Assembly (NCBI GenBank): GCA_035696925.1
Contig: DASSDW010000100.1
Coordinates: 1-18,728, forward strand
Reading direction: 5' to 3'
DNA: 18,728 nucleotides
From: JAJNBA01 sp035696925
GTDB taxonomy: Bacteria; Actinomycetota; UBA4738; HRBIN12
A program made the translations under genes and the position numbers. Below the pieces are notes generated by a model, which did no database searches, was not told the DNA's origin, and saw only the letters and a list, made by a program, of their open reading frames with translations. The first letter of the stretch is position 1; each line of letters starts with the position of its first letter. Below, one piece after another: positions 7,006 through 13,850 of the stretch.

Positions 7006-8031
7006 TCACGAGACGGCCGACTCCCACGCCGATCGAGAGGCGTCCTGGCGGTCGGCCGGCAAGGCGATGTACCCGGCCTCCTCGACGGCCAATACGAGAC
7101 CGTCCTCCGTGAGGTAGTAGTCGACCAACGCCTTCACCGCTTCGTCGTCTCCCGCGGTGGCGACGTTCGGATAGATGAACAGTGAGCGAGACAGCGGATA
7201 GCTGCCGTCGGCGATGGTCTCGCTCGAGGGCGCCACGCATCCATCACCCGCGTCGATCTCCACCTCCTTCACGGCATCTCCGGCCTCCTCGGCGAACGCG
7301 AACCCGACGAATCCGATCGCGTTCGGGCTGCCCTCCATGGCCTGGATGATCACGTTGTCGTTGGCCGAGGATTGGTAGTCGGAACGAAGCGCGGCTGCGT
7401 CGTCCTCCCCGACTCCGTGCTCGATCGCCATGTCCTCGATCCCGGCGAGGTCGAGGAACGCGTCGTAGGTGCCGGACTCTTCACCGGGAGCAGTGACCTC
7501 GAGGTCCTGCGACGGCATGGCTCCTTCACCGCCGACCTCCTTCGAGAGGCTATTCGCGTCGCCGGTCGAGTCGACCCCGTCCGACTCGGGTCCGAAGATC
7601 GCATAGAGGTCCGCCGTGGACAGGCACTCGATCGAACTCGCTGAGTTCACCATCACGGTGATGCCGTCGAGCGCGACCTCGAGCTCCTGATATTCGATCC
7701 CGCCGTCCTCGCAGGCGGTCACCTCCTCCTCGTCGATCGGTCGCGACGCGTTCGCGATGTCGATCTCGCCCTTGCAGAAGAGTTCGAACCCATCGCCCGT
7801 CCCGGGGCCTTGGACGGTGATCTCGACGTCGGGGTTCGGTTCGTTGAACAGCTCGGCCACGAGGGAGGAGATCGGCTCCACCGTGGATGAGCCCGAGATC
7901 GTGATGGAGCCCGTCAGCCCCTCGGGTGCGTTGCCGTCCCCAGATCCTCCGTCGTCGCCGCATGCCGCGGAGACGAGAGTCAGAACCGCCACGCCGGCGA
8001 GCATCCGTGCCCACCGCTTGCCCTTCACCAT
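7006..8031 (-). CDS. pstS: Phosphate-binding lipoprotein PstS
   Basis: This is a 341-residue substrate-binding protein. A basic N-terminus and hydrophobic core end in LTLVSAAC, with C24 as the probable lipid-modified cysteine. A Gly/Asp/Ser linker follows (25-36). The binding domain shows ITISGSSTVEPIS (44-56), QGPGTGDGFELFCKGEIDIANASR (74-97) and PGEESGTYDAF (182-192), which match the PstS phosphate-contact regions (GSST, D91, R97, SGT 186-188). The mature protein is acidic. ATG 8031 has the strong site GGGGAGGGG just upstream; a longer in-frame extension runs into the promoter and is rejected. PstS captures phosphate outside the membrane and delivers it to PstCAB. Expression is very likely RegX3-controlled through the direct repeats at 8081-8120. 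Confidence 0.95.
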   Translation of the reverse strand: MVKGKRWARMLAGVAVLTLVSAACGDDGGSGDGNAPEGLTGSITISGSSTVEPISSLVAELFNEPNPDVEITVQGPGTGDGFELFCKGEIDIANASRPIDEEEVTACEDGGIEYQELEVALDGITVMVNSASSIECLSTADLYAIFGPESDGVDSTGDANSLSKEVGGEGAMPSQDLEVTAPGEESGTYDAFLDLAGIEDMAIEHGVGEDDAAALRSDYQSSANDNVIIQAMEGSPNAIGFVGFAFAEEAGDAVKEVEIDAGDGCVAPSSETIADGSYPLSRSLFIYPNVATAGDDEAVKALVDYYLTEDGLVLAVEEAGYIALPADRQDASRSAWESAVS

Positions 8032-8065
8032 GCTGCCCCTCCCCTGTGATCGGGTTGTCGCGCTA

Positions 8066-8071
8066 AGGCTA
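8066..8071 (-). promoter_or_regulatory. -10 element of the pstS promoter
   Basis: TAGCCT on the minus strand lies 9 nt downstream of the last Pho-box heptamer and 34 nt before the pstS ATG. The implied start near 8059 gives a leader of about 28 nt that includes the ribosome binding site. There is no recognisable -35; the Pho box occupies that position, as expected for an activator-dependent promoter. Confidence 0.5.
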
Positions 8072-8080
8072 GGGAGGCGT

Positions 8081-8120
8081 GGTGAAGGCCTCGTGGCACC
8101 CAGATGAACGGCGGGTGAAC
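8081..8120 (-). promoter_or_regulatory. Pho box: four 11-bp-spaced direct repeats upstream of pstS
   Basis: On the minus strand, heptamers GTTCACC (8120-8114), GTTCATC (8109-8103), TGCCACG (8098-8092) and CTTCACC (8087-8081) begin exactly 11 bp apart. Three of the four match the GTTCACC-type core known for actinobacterial PhoP/RegX3 sites. The 11-bp period is the hallmark of PhoB-family boxes. The array ends 9 bp before the pstS -10. Confidence 0.75.
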
Positions 8121-8180
8121 CCCTCTCGGACCGCGATCTGTGTCGAGATGTGCTTCCCCCCAACCGTCGGATGGACATCG

Positions 8181-8217
8181 GGTGAATCGTCCGGAACGAC
8201 GCATGAACCAGGTGAAC
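8181..8217 (-). promoter_or_regulatory. Second cluster of GTTCACC-like repeats, near the kinase promoter
   Basis: On the minus strand, GTTCACC (8217-8211), GTTCATG (8208-8202), GTTCCGG (8197-8191) and ATTCACC (8187-8181) occur with spacings of 9, 11 and 10 bp. The units are less regular than the first array. They end 7 bp from the senX3 -10 element and point away from senX3. They could add RegX3 binding for pstS, autoregulate the kinase gene, or both. Confidence 0.5.
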
Positions 8218-8224
8218 GCCCGCC

Positions 8225-8230
8225 TACACT
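8225..8230 (+). promoter_or_regulatory. -10 element for senX3, leaderless spacing
   Basis: TACACT is followed by exactly 6 nt (CCGATC) and then the GTG start at 8237. No ribosome binding site lies between them, so a leaderless mRNA is expected. The second repeat cluster sits where a -35 would be. Confidence 0.5.
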
Positions 8231-8236
8231 CCGATC

Positions 8237-9379
8237 GTGGACTGGGGAGCGATCGTGGCGGTGCTGGTGGCGATGGTCGTCGCCGCCCTCGCGTCGTTCG
8301 GATGGCGTCGTTCGTCGCGATCGGCGCGGCGCTGGGAGGAGCGGGCCCTCACGGCCGAGGCGATCGGCAGGGAGCAACAGCTCGATGCCCTCGAGCACCG
8401 CAGGGTCCGGGACATGACCCTCTCCACGATGCGGGAGGGTCTCCTCCTGATCGAGGCCGATGCTCAGGTCGCGTTCGCGAACGACGCGATCGGACGGCAC
8501 CTCCCATCGACACCCGCCACGCTGGACACCGTCCAGCCGTTCGCCCTGCGGAGCGCGATCGAGGACAGCCGCGAACGTCGCGAGGCGGCTTCGGTGCTGA
8601 TCGAGACCGGCGTGCCGACGCGATGGCTCCGCGCCACGATCACTCCGGCTGCCGACGGCGCCACGCTCGTCGTCGTCCGCGACGTCACCCAGCAGCGTCT
8701 GCTCGACGTCGTCCGGCGTGACTTCGTGGCGAACGCCTCCCACGAGCTGAAGACACCCGCCGCCTCGATCCAGGCGGCCGCGGAGACCCTCCGGCAGGTC
8801 GTCCTGGATGACCCCGAAGCCGTGCCCAGGTTCGCCGTGCAGTTGGAGCGCGAAGCCATCAGGCTGTCGCGCATCGTCGCCGACCTCCTCGACCTCTCCC
8901 GGCTCGAGTCGGGCAGCGCCCTCGACGACGTCGTCTCCTTAAGCGCGATCACGCGCGAGGAGCTGCACCGCTTCGAGGAGGCAGCGCGAGAGGCGAAGGT
9001 GACGCTTGAGATCGAGACAGCGGGGGAACGTCAGATCCGCGGGTCGCACCGGGACCTCGCCCTCCTCGTGCGCAACCTCGTCGACAACGCCATCCGGCAC
9101 AGCCATGAAGGCAGCGTGATCCGGGTGGAGATCGCGTGTGACGACGACGCCGTGATCCTCCGCGTGAGCGACACGGGTATCGGCATCCCGTCCAAGGACA
9201 TCCCTCGGATCTTCGAGCGCTTCTACCGGGTGGACCGTGCTCGCTCCAGGGAGACGGGCGGCACGGGACTCGGTCTCGCGATCGTGAAACACGTTGTCGA
9301 GAACCACGGGGGAACGATCGACGTCGAGAGCGAGCTCGGACGAGGCACGACGTTCTCGGTCACGTTCCCGACGCCATGA
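8237..9379 (+). CDS. senX3: SenX3/PhoR-type sensor histidine kinase
   Basis: This 380-residue kinase has one N-terminal membrane helix (about 5-23), a linker, and a PAS-like region (about 60-150). The HisKA domain carries ANASHELKTPAASI, with H169 as the phospho-acceptor. The HATPase domain shows the N-box NLVDNAIRHS (280-289), G1 DTGIGIP (312-318), F-box FERFYRVD and G2 GGTGLGLAI (341-349). There is almost no extracellular part, so it probably senses the state of the Pst/PhoU complex rather than an external ligand. The GTG start is set by the leaderless -10 and by the helix position. It lies divergent from pstS, separated from its likely partner RegX3 by the whole pst operon. Its stop overlaps the next gene by 4 bp. 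PhoR is an equally reasonable name. Confidence 0.92.
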   Translation: MDWGAIVAVLVAMVVAALASFGWRRSSRSARRWEERALTAEAIGREQQLDALEHRRVRDMTLSTMREGLLLIEADAQVAFANDAIGRHLPSTPATLDTVQPFALRSAIEDSRERREAASVLIETGVPTRWLRATITPAADGATLVVVRDVTQQRLLDVVRRDFVANASHELKTPAASIQAAAETLRQVVLDDPEAVPRFAVQLEREAIRLSRIVADLLDLSRLESGSALDDVVSLSAITREELHRFEEAAREAKVTLEIETAGERQIRGSHRDLALLVRNLVDNAIRHSHEGSVIRVEIACDDDAVILRVSDTGIGIPSKDIPRIFERFYRVDRARSRETGGTGLGLAIVKHVVENHGGTIDVESELGRGTTFSVTFPTP

Positions 9380-10056
9380 CCACCCTCTTCCTCGTCCGTC
9401 ACGGCCTCACGGCCGTGACGGGATCGCGCCTGTACGGCCGCACGAAGGGGATCCACCTGGACGAGCGCGGCCGCCGACAGGCGGCCGCGCTCGTCGATCG
9501 CTTCGAGGGGGTTCGGCTCACCGCGGTCTACTCGAGCCCCCTGGAACGCTGCATCGAAACCCTTGCGCCACTCGCGACGGCCCGCCGACTCGAGATGCGC
9601 ACCTCCGAGGCGCTGATCGAGATGGACGCCGGCGACTGGACGGGCCGCACGCTCCCCTCCCTTCGACGTACCAAGCTCTGGGGTACGGTGCAGCGCAGTC
9701 CTTCTCGCTTCCAGTTCCCTTCCGGCGAGAGCTTCGTGGACGCAGAGGCACGCCTCATCGACGAGGTCGAGCGGATCGTGGCGCGGCACCCTCGCGGCCG
9801 TGTCGTCGTCGGGACCCACGGGGATCTCCTCGGGATGCTCGTCTCCCATTACGCGGGCGCCCACCTCGACCAGTTCCAGCGCGTCGTCGTGGACCCCGCA
9901 TCCGTCTCCGTCGTGCACCTCGCCGACGGCGTTCCGCGGATCCTGCTGGTGAACGACACGGGAAGCCTCGATCGGTTCGCAGCGGCCCCCCCGAAGGCGG
10001 CGAACGCCGCCGCCCGGGGCGGAAGGGGCGGTCGCGGGAGGAAGCTGCGAGGATAG
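9376..10056 (+). CDS. Histidine phosphatase family protein, MSMEG_4193-type probable phosphomutase
   Basis: This 226-residue member of the phosphoglycerate mutase/histidine phosphatase superfamily has the RHG motif VRHGLTA (R8, H9 nucleophile), SSPLERCIET (R58), the acid EMDAGDWTGR (E82) and the second His in GTHGD (H148). FPSGESF (115-120 region) is also typical. The following DUF3090 and SCO1664-type genes identify it as the MSMEG_4193 subgroup (TIGR03848) of a three-gene actinobacterial set, rather than glycolytic Gpm. Its substrate is unknown. The C-terminal 25 residues form an Ala-rich tail ending in repeated RGG/RGR, likely disordered and basic. The ATG overlaps the senX3 stop (ATGA), so the two should be translated together. 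Confidence 0.88.
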   Translation: MTTLFLVRHGLTAVTGSRLYGRTKGIHLDERGRRQAAALVDRFEGVRLTAVYSSPLERCIETLAPLATARRLEMRTSEALIEMDAGDWTGRTLPSLRRTKLWGTVQRSPSRFQFPSGESFVDAEARLIDEVERIVARHPRGRVVVGTHGDLLGMLVSHYAGAHLDQFQRVVVDPASVSVVHLADGVPRILLVNDTGSLDRFAAAPPKAANAAARGGRGGRGRKLRG

Positions 10057-10060
10057 GTCG

Positions 10061-10636
10061 ATGGACCTGGGACCGGTCGATCGCATCACCGCGGACGCCA
10101 TCGGGGAGCCGGGAGCCCGCGTCTTCTACATCCAGGCACGAGCGGGCGTCGAGCTCGTCACGGTGATCGTGGAGAAGCAGCAGGTGCAGCTGCTGGCCGC
10201 CTCCGTGCTCGAGCTGTTGGAGGACGTGCCCAGCGCCGAGCTCGTGACGGAGCTCGGGAGCGGGTCTGCCGGGACGCCAGCCCTCGAGGGTTCGGCGATG
10301 GCCCTCGAGGAGCCGATCGATCCGCGCTGGCGAGCCGGCCGCCTGTCGATCGGCTTCGACCAGGATCGCGACCTCTTCCTCCTGGAGGTCGAAGAGTTCC
10401 GGCCCGATCCCGAGGACCTGGAAGAGGACGATCCGCGCTCGGTACTGGGTGCGGAGATGGGAGCGGAGCCGGAATCGATCCGGATCTGGGCGTCGCCGAC
10501 CCAGATGCTGGCGCTCTCTCGGCACGGAGCGGAGGTCGCCGCGAGGGGCCGGCCGACGTGCCAGTTCTGCGGCAATCCGATCGACGCGGAGGGCCACGCG
10601 TGTCCCGCGATGAACGGGCACTCGAAGCGGGACTGA
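10061..10636 (+). CDS. DUF3090 family protein with C-terminal zinc-ribbon-like motif
   Basis: This 191-residue protein matches the DUF3090 (TIGR03847) family, the second member of the actinobacterial trio. It begins with a DLGPVDRITADAIG segment that leads into FYIQARAG and VTVIVEKQQVQLLA. The acidic middle (about 110-130) precedes RIWASPTQMLALSRHGAEV. The C-terminus has C167-x2-C170 and GH179-x-C181-P-x-x-NG, which can form a small zinc site. The function is unknown; no catalytic motif is recognisable. It starts 4 nt after the phosphomutase-like gene with GAGGAT as a weak ribosome binding site. Its 3' end overlaps the SCO1664-type gene by 37 bp, so the trio is tightly coupled. Confidence 0.9.
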   Translation: MDLGPVDRITADAIGEPGARVFYIQARAGVELVTVIVEKQQVQLLAASVLELLEDVPSAELVTELGSGSAGTPALEGSAMALEEPIDPRWRAGRLSIGFDQDRDLFLLEVEEFRPDPEDLEEDDPRSVLGAEMGAEPESIRIWASPTQMLALSRHGAEVAARGRPTCQFCGNPIDAEGHACPAMNGHSKRD

Positions 10637-11343
10637 GCGACCCCGCCGTCCCGCACGTCCTTGGCACCGGCGAGCTCGAGGTGCTCGGTCTGCTGCCGAA
10701 CGCGTCGAACCACACGTTCCTCGCTCGCGCCAAGAACGCCGACGAGGACGTCCTCGCCGTCTACAAGCCCCGCCGCGGCGAGGCGCCGCTGTGGGACTTC
10801 CCGGAAGGGACGCTCTGTGCCCGCGAGGTGGCCGCCTACGTCGTCTCGCGGGCCCTAGGGTGGCCGAACGTCCCCGCCACCGTCCTCCGTGACGGGCCGT
10901 ACGGGGTGGGGTCGGTGCAGCGGTTCGTCCCGCACGATCCCGAGGAGCACTACTTCACCCTCGCCGAGCGGTTCCCTGAGGAGTTCCGCCGCGTCGCGGC
11001 GTTCGACATGGTCGTCAACAACGCCGACCGGAAGTCGGGGCATTGCCTGCTCGGAGAGGACGGACAGATCTTCCTGGTGGATCACGGAGTGTGCTTCAGC
11101 GACGAACCGAAACTCCGGACGGTGATCTGGGACTTCATCGGCGACCCGGTCGAGGAGGGGACCAGGGCCGACGTGCGCCGTCTCGCCGGCGAGATCCGCG
11201 GTGGACAGGTGCGCGACGAGCTCGCCAACCTCCTTTCACCGGCGGAGCTCGCAGCACTGGCGGAACGCGCGGACACGGTCGCCGCGGCCGTTCGGTTCCC
11301 GGAGCCGGGGCCTGATCGCCCGTTCCCGTGGCCCCCCATCTAG
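10600..11343 (+). CDS. SCO1664-type protein with PI3/4-kinase-like motifs
   Basis: This 247-residue protein matches the SCO1664/TIGR03843 family, for which distant similarity to phosphatidylinositol 3- and 4-kinases has been noted. Kinase-like features are a strand with lysine VLAVYKPRRGEAPLWDFPEGTL cut at YKP (K56), a helix glutamate in CAREVAAYVVS (E76), the catalytic-loop-like FDMVVNNADRKSGHCL (D143, N141) and a DFG-like VDHG (D161). It probably phosphorylates something, but the substrate is unknown. GTG 10600 is chosen because GGAGGG sits 6 nt upstream. It overlaps the DUF3090 gene by 37 bp. A start at 10558 is also open but adds no recognisable sequence. The mutase-like and kinase-like partners together suggest an uncharacterised phospho-compound pathway. 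Confidence 0.88.
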   Translation: MSRDERALEAGLSDPAVPHVLGTGELEVLGLLPNASNHTFLARAKNADEDVLAVYKPRRGEAPLWDFPEGTLCAREVAAYVVSRALGWPNVPATVLRDGPYGVGSVQRFVPHDPEEHYFTLAERFPEEFRRVAAFDMVVNNADRKSGHCLLGEDGQIFLVDHGVCFSDEPKLRTVIWDFIGDPVEEGTRADVRRLAGEIRGGQVRDELANLLSPAELAALAERADTVAAAVRFPEPGPDRPFPWPPI

Positions 11344-11348
11344 CGCCG

Positions 11349-11864
11349 ATGGCGGACGAGGGCTCGACGCTCTGGCGCACCACCGCCGAGACCCCGCTCG
11401 GGCCGTTCACGATCTTCCTCAGCGAAGCCGGCGTCGTGCGCACGCACTTCGACGAGGACGGTGGCCCCGACGACGACCTCGACGCCGTGGAGGACCGTCG
11501 GCGGACCGCTCCCATCCGCCGCGAGGTCGACGCCTACTTCCGCGGCCGGCTGCGAGCGTTCGAGACGCCGGCCGATCTCTCGGAGACGGGAGAGGGCTTC
11601 ACCCGGCGAGTGTTTGAGACGGTACGGACGATCCCGTACGGCGAGCTCTGGACCTACGGCGACGTGGCGGCCGCCGCGGGTGCCACCCGCGCCGGCCGCG
11701 CGGCGGGAAGCGCGCTCGCTCGGTCCCCGATCGAGCTCTTCGTCCCGTGCCACCGCGTCGTCCGGGCCGGGCCCTCCCTCGGCAGCTACGGGCGCCACGA
11801 CGACCGCCGGCGGTTCCTCCTGCGACTCGAAGGCGCACTCCCCGGTGCTTCACCGCGCGCGTGA
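11349..11864 (+). CDS. ogt: Methylated-DNA--protein-cysteine methyltransferase, Ogt/MGMT type
   Basis: This 171-residue protein has the size and layout of Ogt. A variable N-terminal domain (about 7-75) includes TPLGPFTIFLSEAGV. The DNA-binding/active domain runs from GEGFTRRVFETVRTIPYGELWTYGDVA (81-107, cut here by wording only) to the active-site motif PCHRVV (133-138, C134) and GSYG. In this family the cysteine irreversibly takes the alkyl group from O6-alkylguanine. The residue before PI in the ARSPI segment is Ser rather than the common Asn. The start chosen is ATG 11349, 5 nt after the preceding stop; GTG 11328 is also in frame. The gene lies within the kinase/trio operon, though the link may only be positional. 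Confidence 0.88.
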   Translation: MADEGSTLWRTTAETPLGPFTIFLSEAGVVRTHFDEDGGPDDDLDAVEDRRRTAPIRREVDAYFRGRLRAFETPADLSETGEGFTRRVFETVRTIPYGELWTYGDVAAAAGATRAGRAAGSALARSPIELFVPCHRVVRAGPSLGSYGRHDDRRRFLLRLEGALPGASPRA

Positions 11865-11877
11865 GAAGGTGGAACGG

Positions 11878-12852
11878 ATGACCGTTCGGCGCGTCTCGCT
11901 GGCGACCCTCGCGCTCCTCCTCGGGGCCATGTCCTGCACCGCCGAGACCCCGGCTGGGTCCGACGTGGACACGACCTTCGCCGCTCAGATGGCCAGCACC
12001 TGGCACTATGTGGGCGCACCTCAGCGGGTCCAGGTCGGCATCGCGGCGAGCGATACGAATGGCGTCCGCGTCGTCACGCAGGGCACGGTCGACTTCGCAT
12101 TCGCCTATCTCGGGACCGACGGATCCAGCGCTCCGGAAGAAGGACCCAGCGCCACCGGTGAGTACGTGCCCGTGCCGGGAACGGACGCATCCGGTGAGGC
12201 GCCGACGATCGCCTCGGGAGCCAGAGGCGTCTACGAAGCGGAGGGAGTCACGTTCGATCGCGCCGGCATCTGGCGCGCCACGCTGTCGCCCGAGATCGAC
12301 GGGGTCGTCCGCCAGCTGACGGTGGACTTCCCGGTGACGGAGCTCTCCGACGTCCACATCCCCGCTCCCGGCGAGCCCGCCCCCCACACGGACACGCTCA
12401 CGATGAACTCGAAGGGGCGGAAGGGCGCGATCGACTCGATGGCGGACGGAAGGGGCGAGATCCCCGACCCCGAGCTCCACAGATGGTCGATCGCCGACGC
12501 GATCGACGAAGGGCGCCCCGCGCTCGTGCTGTTCGGGACCCCCGCGTACTGCGCGAGCCAATTCTGCGGTCCCGAGGTGTCGGAGCTGCAACGATTCGCC
12601 ATCGAGCACCCCGACCGCGCCGTCTACATCCACGTCGAGATCTGGAAAGACTTCAACGCCCAACCTCAGGTCATGAACGAGGGCGCCGCCGACTGGCTCC
12701 TCCGCACGATGCCCGACGGTTCGCAGAACATGACCGAGCCCTGGCTCTACCTGATCGGCGACGACGGGGTCATCGTCGACCGGTGGGGATCACTGTTCGA
12801 TGCCGCCGACGTGGAAGCCGCCCTTGAGGCGCTCCCGCCGATGGACGCCTAG
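11878..12852 (+). CDS. Secreted lipoprotein with Ig-like domain and thioredoxin-like C-X4-C domain
   Basis: This 324-residue protein has a signal peptide ending LLLGAMSC (C20), a somewhat atypical lipobox with Met at -2. Residues about 40-155 look like a beta-sandwich, with YVGAPQRVQVGIAASDTNG, EGVTFDRAGIWRATLS and VDFPVTE. The C-terminal half (about 205-318) looks thioredoxin-like: RPALVLFGTPAYCASQFCGP carries C225 and C230 separated by four residues. A strand VYIHVEIWKD and the Pro-containing TEPWLYLIGDDGVIVDRW follow. This predicts an extracytoplasmic redox or metal-linked role, but no specific function is known to me. GAGAAGGTGGAACGG precedes the ATG by a few bases, and the gap from ogt is 13 nt, so it probably belongs to the same operon. 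The longer open frame upstream is a shadow of ogt. Confidence 0.78.
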   Translation: MTVRRVSLATLALLLGAMSCTAETPAGSDVDTTFAAQMASTWHYVGAPQRVQVGIAASDTNGVRVVTQGTVDFAFAYLGTDGSSAPEEGPSATGEYVPVPGTDASGEAPTIASGARGVYEAEGVTFDRAGIWRATLSPEIDGVVRQLTVDFPVTELSDVHIPAPGEPAPHTDTLTMNSKGRKGAIDSMADGRGEIPDPELHRWSIADAIDEGRPALVLFGTPAYCASQFCGPEVSELQRFAIEHPDRAVYIHVEIWKDFNAQPQVMNEGAADWLLRTMPDGSQNMTEPWLYLIGDDGVIVDRWGSLFDAADVEAALEALPPMDA

Positions 12853-12875
12853 CCCTCGTTCCATCACCTCCCACG

Positions 12876-12881
12876 TACGAT
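12876..12881 (+). promoter_or_regulatory. -10 element for the rhomboid gene, leaderless spacing
   Basis: TACGAT is followed by exactly 6 nt (TGGCCG) and the GTG start at 12888. No ribosome binding site lies between. It sits in the 35-nt gap after the lipoprotein gene, so the rhomboid gene can be transcribed on its own. Confidence 0.5.
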
Positions 12882-12887
12882 TGGCCG

Positions 12888-13841
12888 GTGGAACAGACAC
12901 CCACGATGCCCCCGCCGCCCATCAGGGAACGGTGCTACCGGCACCCCGACGTCGAGACCGGCGTGCATTGCACGCGGTGTGGCCGACCCATCTGCCCCGA
13001 CTGCATGATCCCCGCGCCGGTCGGCCATCAGTGCCCGGAGTGCGTGGCCGAGGCGCGGCGCGAGTACCGGCGGGGTCCCGGTCGCCAGATCGCGGTGGCG
13101 AACGTGAAGTCGACGTCGGTCACGAAGCTCGTGCTGATCGCGATCGCGATCGGGTACGTCTGGGAGCTCGTCGTCGCGGGAGGACCAGGCTCGCTGTTCC
13201 AGGGACCCTCTGGACAGGCCCTGAGCGATGCAGGAGCTCTCGTGCCGTTCACCGGGGCGAGCGGCGCGCAGCCCGTCGGCGGGATCGTCGGAGGAGAGTG
13301 GTGGCGGCTCCTCAGCTCGATCTTCCTCCACGCCGGCGTGATCCACCTGGCGCTCAACGCCTACGTCCTCTGGATCTTCGGCACCGCGATCGAGCGGGAC
13401 ATCGGGCGCGTCGCCACGCTGGCAGTGTTCCTCGTCACGGGCGTCTTCGCCGGCGCGACGTCCTTCGCGTTCGCCTCCCGGTTCCAGGTCGCCGTGGGCG
13501 CCTCGGGGGCGATCTTCGGTCTCGTGGGGGCCTTCGTGGCGTACAACTACCTGCGCCGGAGTCACGTGATGGCCCAGGCGAGGCTCCGCTCCGCCCTCTC
13601 GATGCTCCTCATCAACCTGGTGATCGGCTTCTCGATCCCCGTGATCGACTGGCGAGCCCACGTCGGAGGACTCGTCGCCGGCCTCGTGGCTGGCTTCGCG
13701 GTCGATCCGTCGCGGCCCGTGGCGATCCGTCGGGTCGCCGCCGCCGGCGGCCTCGTCGCGTTGCTGGCGGTCGCGGCTGCGCTCGTCGCCTACCGGAGCG
13801 CACAGATCACCGCGGACCCGTCGATCCTCTTCGGCGCTTGA
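12888..13841 (+). CDS. Rhomboid family intramembrane serine protease with N-terminal zinc finger
   Basis: This is a 317-residue protein. Residues 16-52 form a B-box-like zinc finger: C16, H19, C28, C31, C36, C39, H47, C49, C52. A basic linker precedes the first membrane helix (about 78-97). The rhomboid core follows: GEWWRLLSSIFLHAGVIHLALN (136-157, cut at HAGxxHLxxN), with H153 and N157. The catalytic serine is in VGASGAIFGL (S206) and the catalytic histidine in WRAHVGGLVAG (H258). A seventh helix near the C-terminus is likely (about 284-302). Rhomboids cleave membrane proteins within or near their helices; the substrate here is unknown. The GTG start fits the leaderless -10 and the zinc finger. 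The stop lies 9 nt from the convergent PQQ-like gene. Confidence 0.92.
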   Translation: MEQTPTMPPPPIRERCYRHPDVETGVHCTRCGRPICPDCMIPAPVGHQCPECVAEARREYRRGPGRQIAVANVKSTSVTKLVLIAIAIGYVWELVVAGGPGSLFQGPSGQALSDAGALVPFTGASGAQPVGGIVGGEWWRLLSSIFLHAGVIHLALNAYVLWIFGTAIERDIGRVATLAVFLVTGVFAGATSFAFASRFQVAVGASGAIFGLVGAFVAYNYLRRSHVMAQARLRSALSMLLINLVIGFSIPVIDWRAHVGGLVAGLVAGFAVDPSRPVAIRRVAAAGGLVALLAVAAALVAYRSAQITADPSILFGA

Positions 13842-13850
13842 CGGACGCCC

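Noticed and set aside
9376..10056. Glycolytic phosphoglycerate mutase Gpm next to senX3, as in mycobacteria
   Set aside because: It is downstream rather than upstream of senX3, and is followed directly by DUF3090 and SCO1664-type genes, which identifies the MSMEG_4193 subgroup.
11461..11877. Extension of the lipoprotein frame upstream into ogt
   Set aside because: The added sequence is Arg/Ser/Pro-rich and would place the signal peptide in the interior. ATG 11878 has a ribosome binding site and a proper N-terminal signal.
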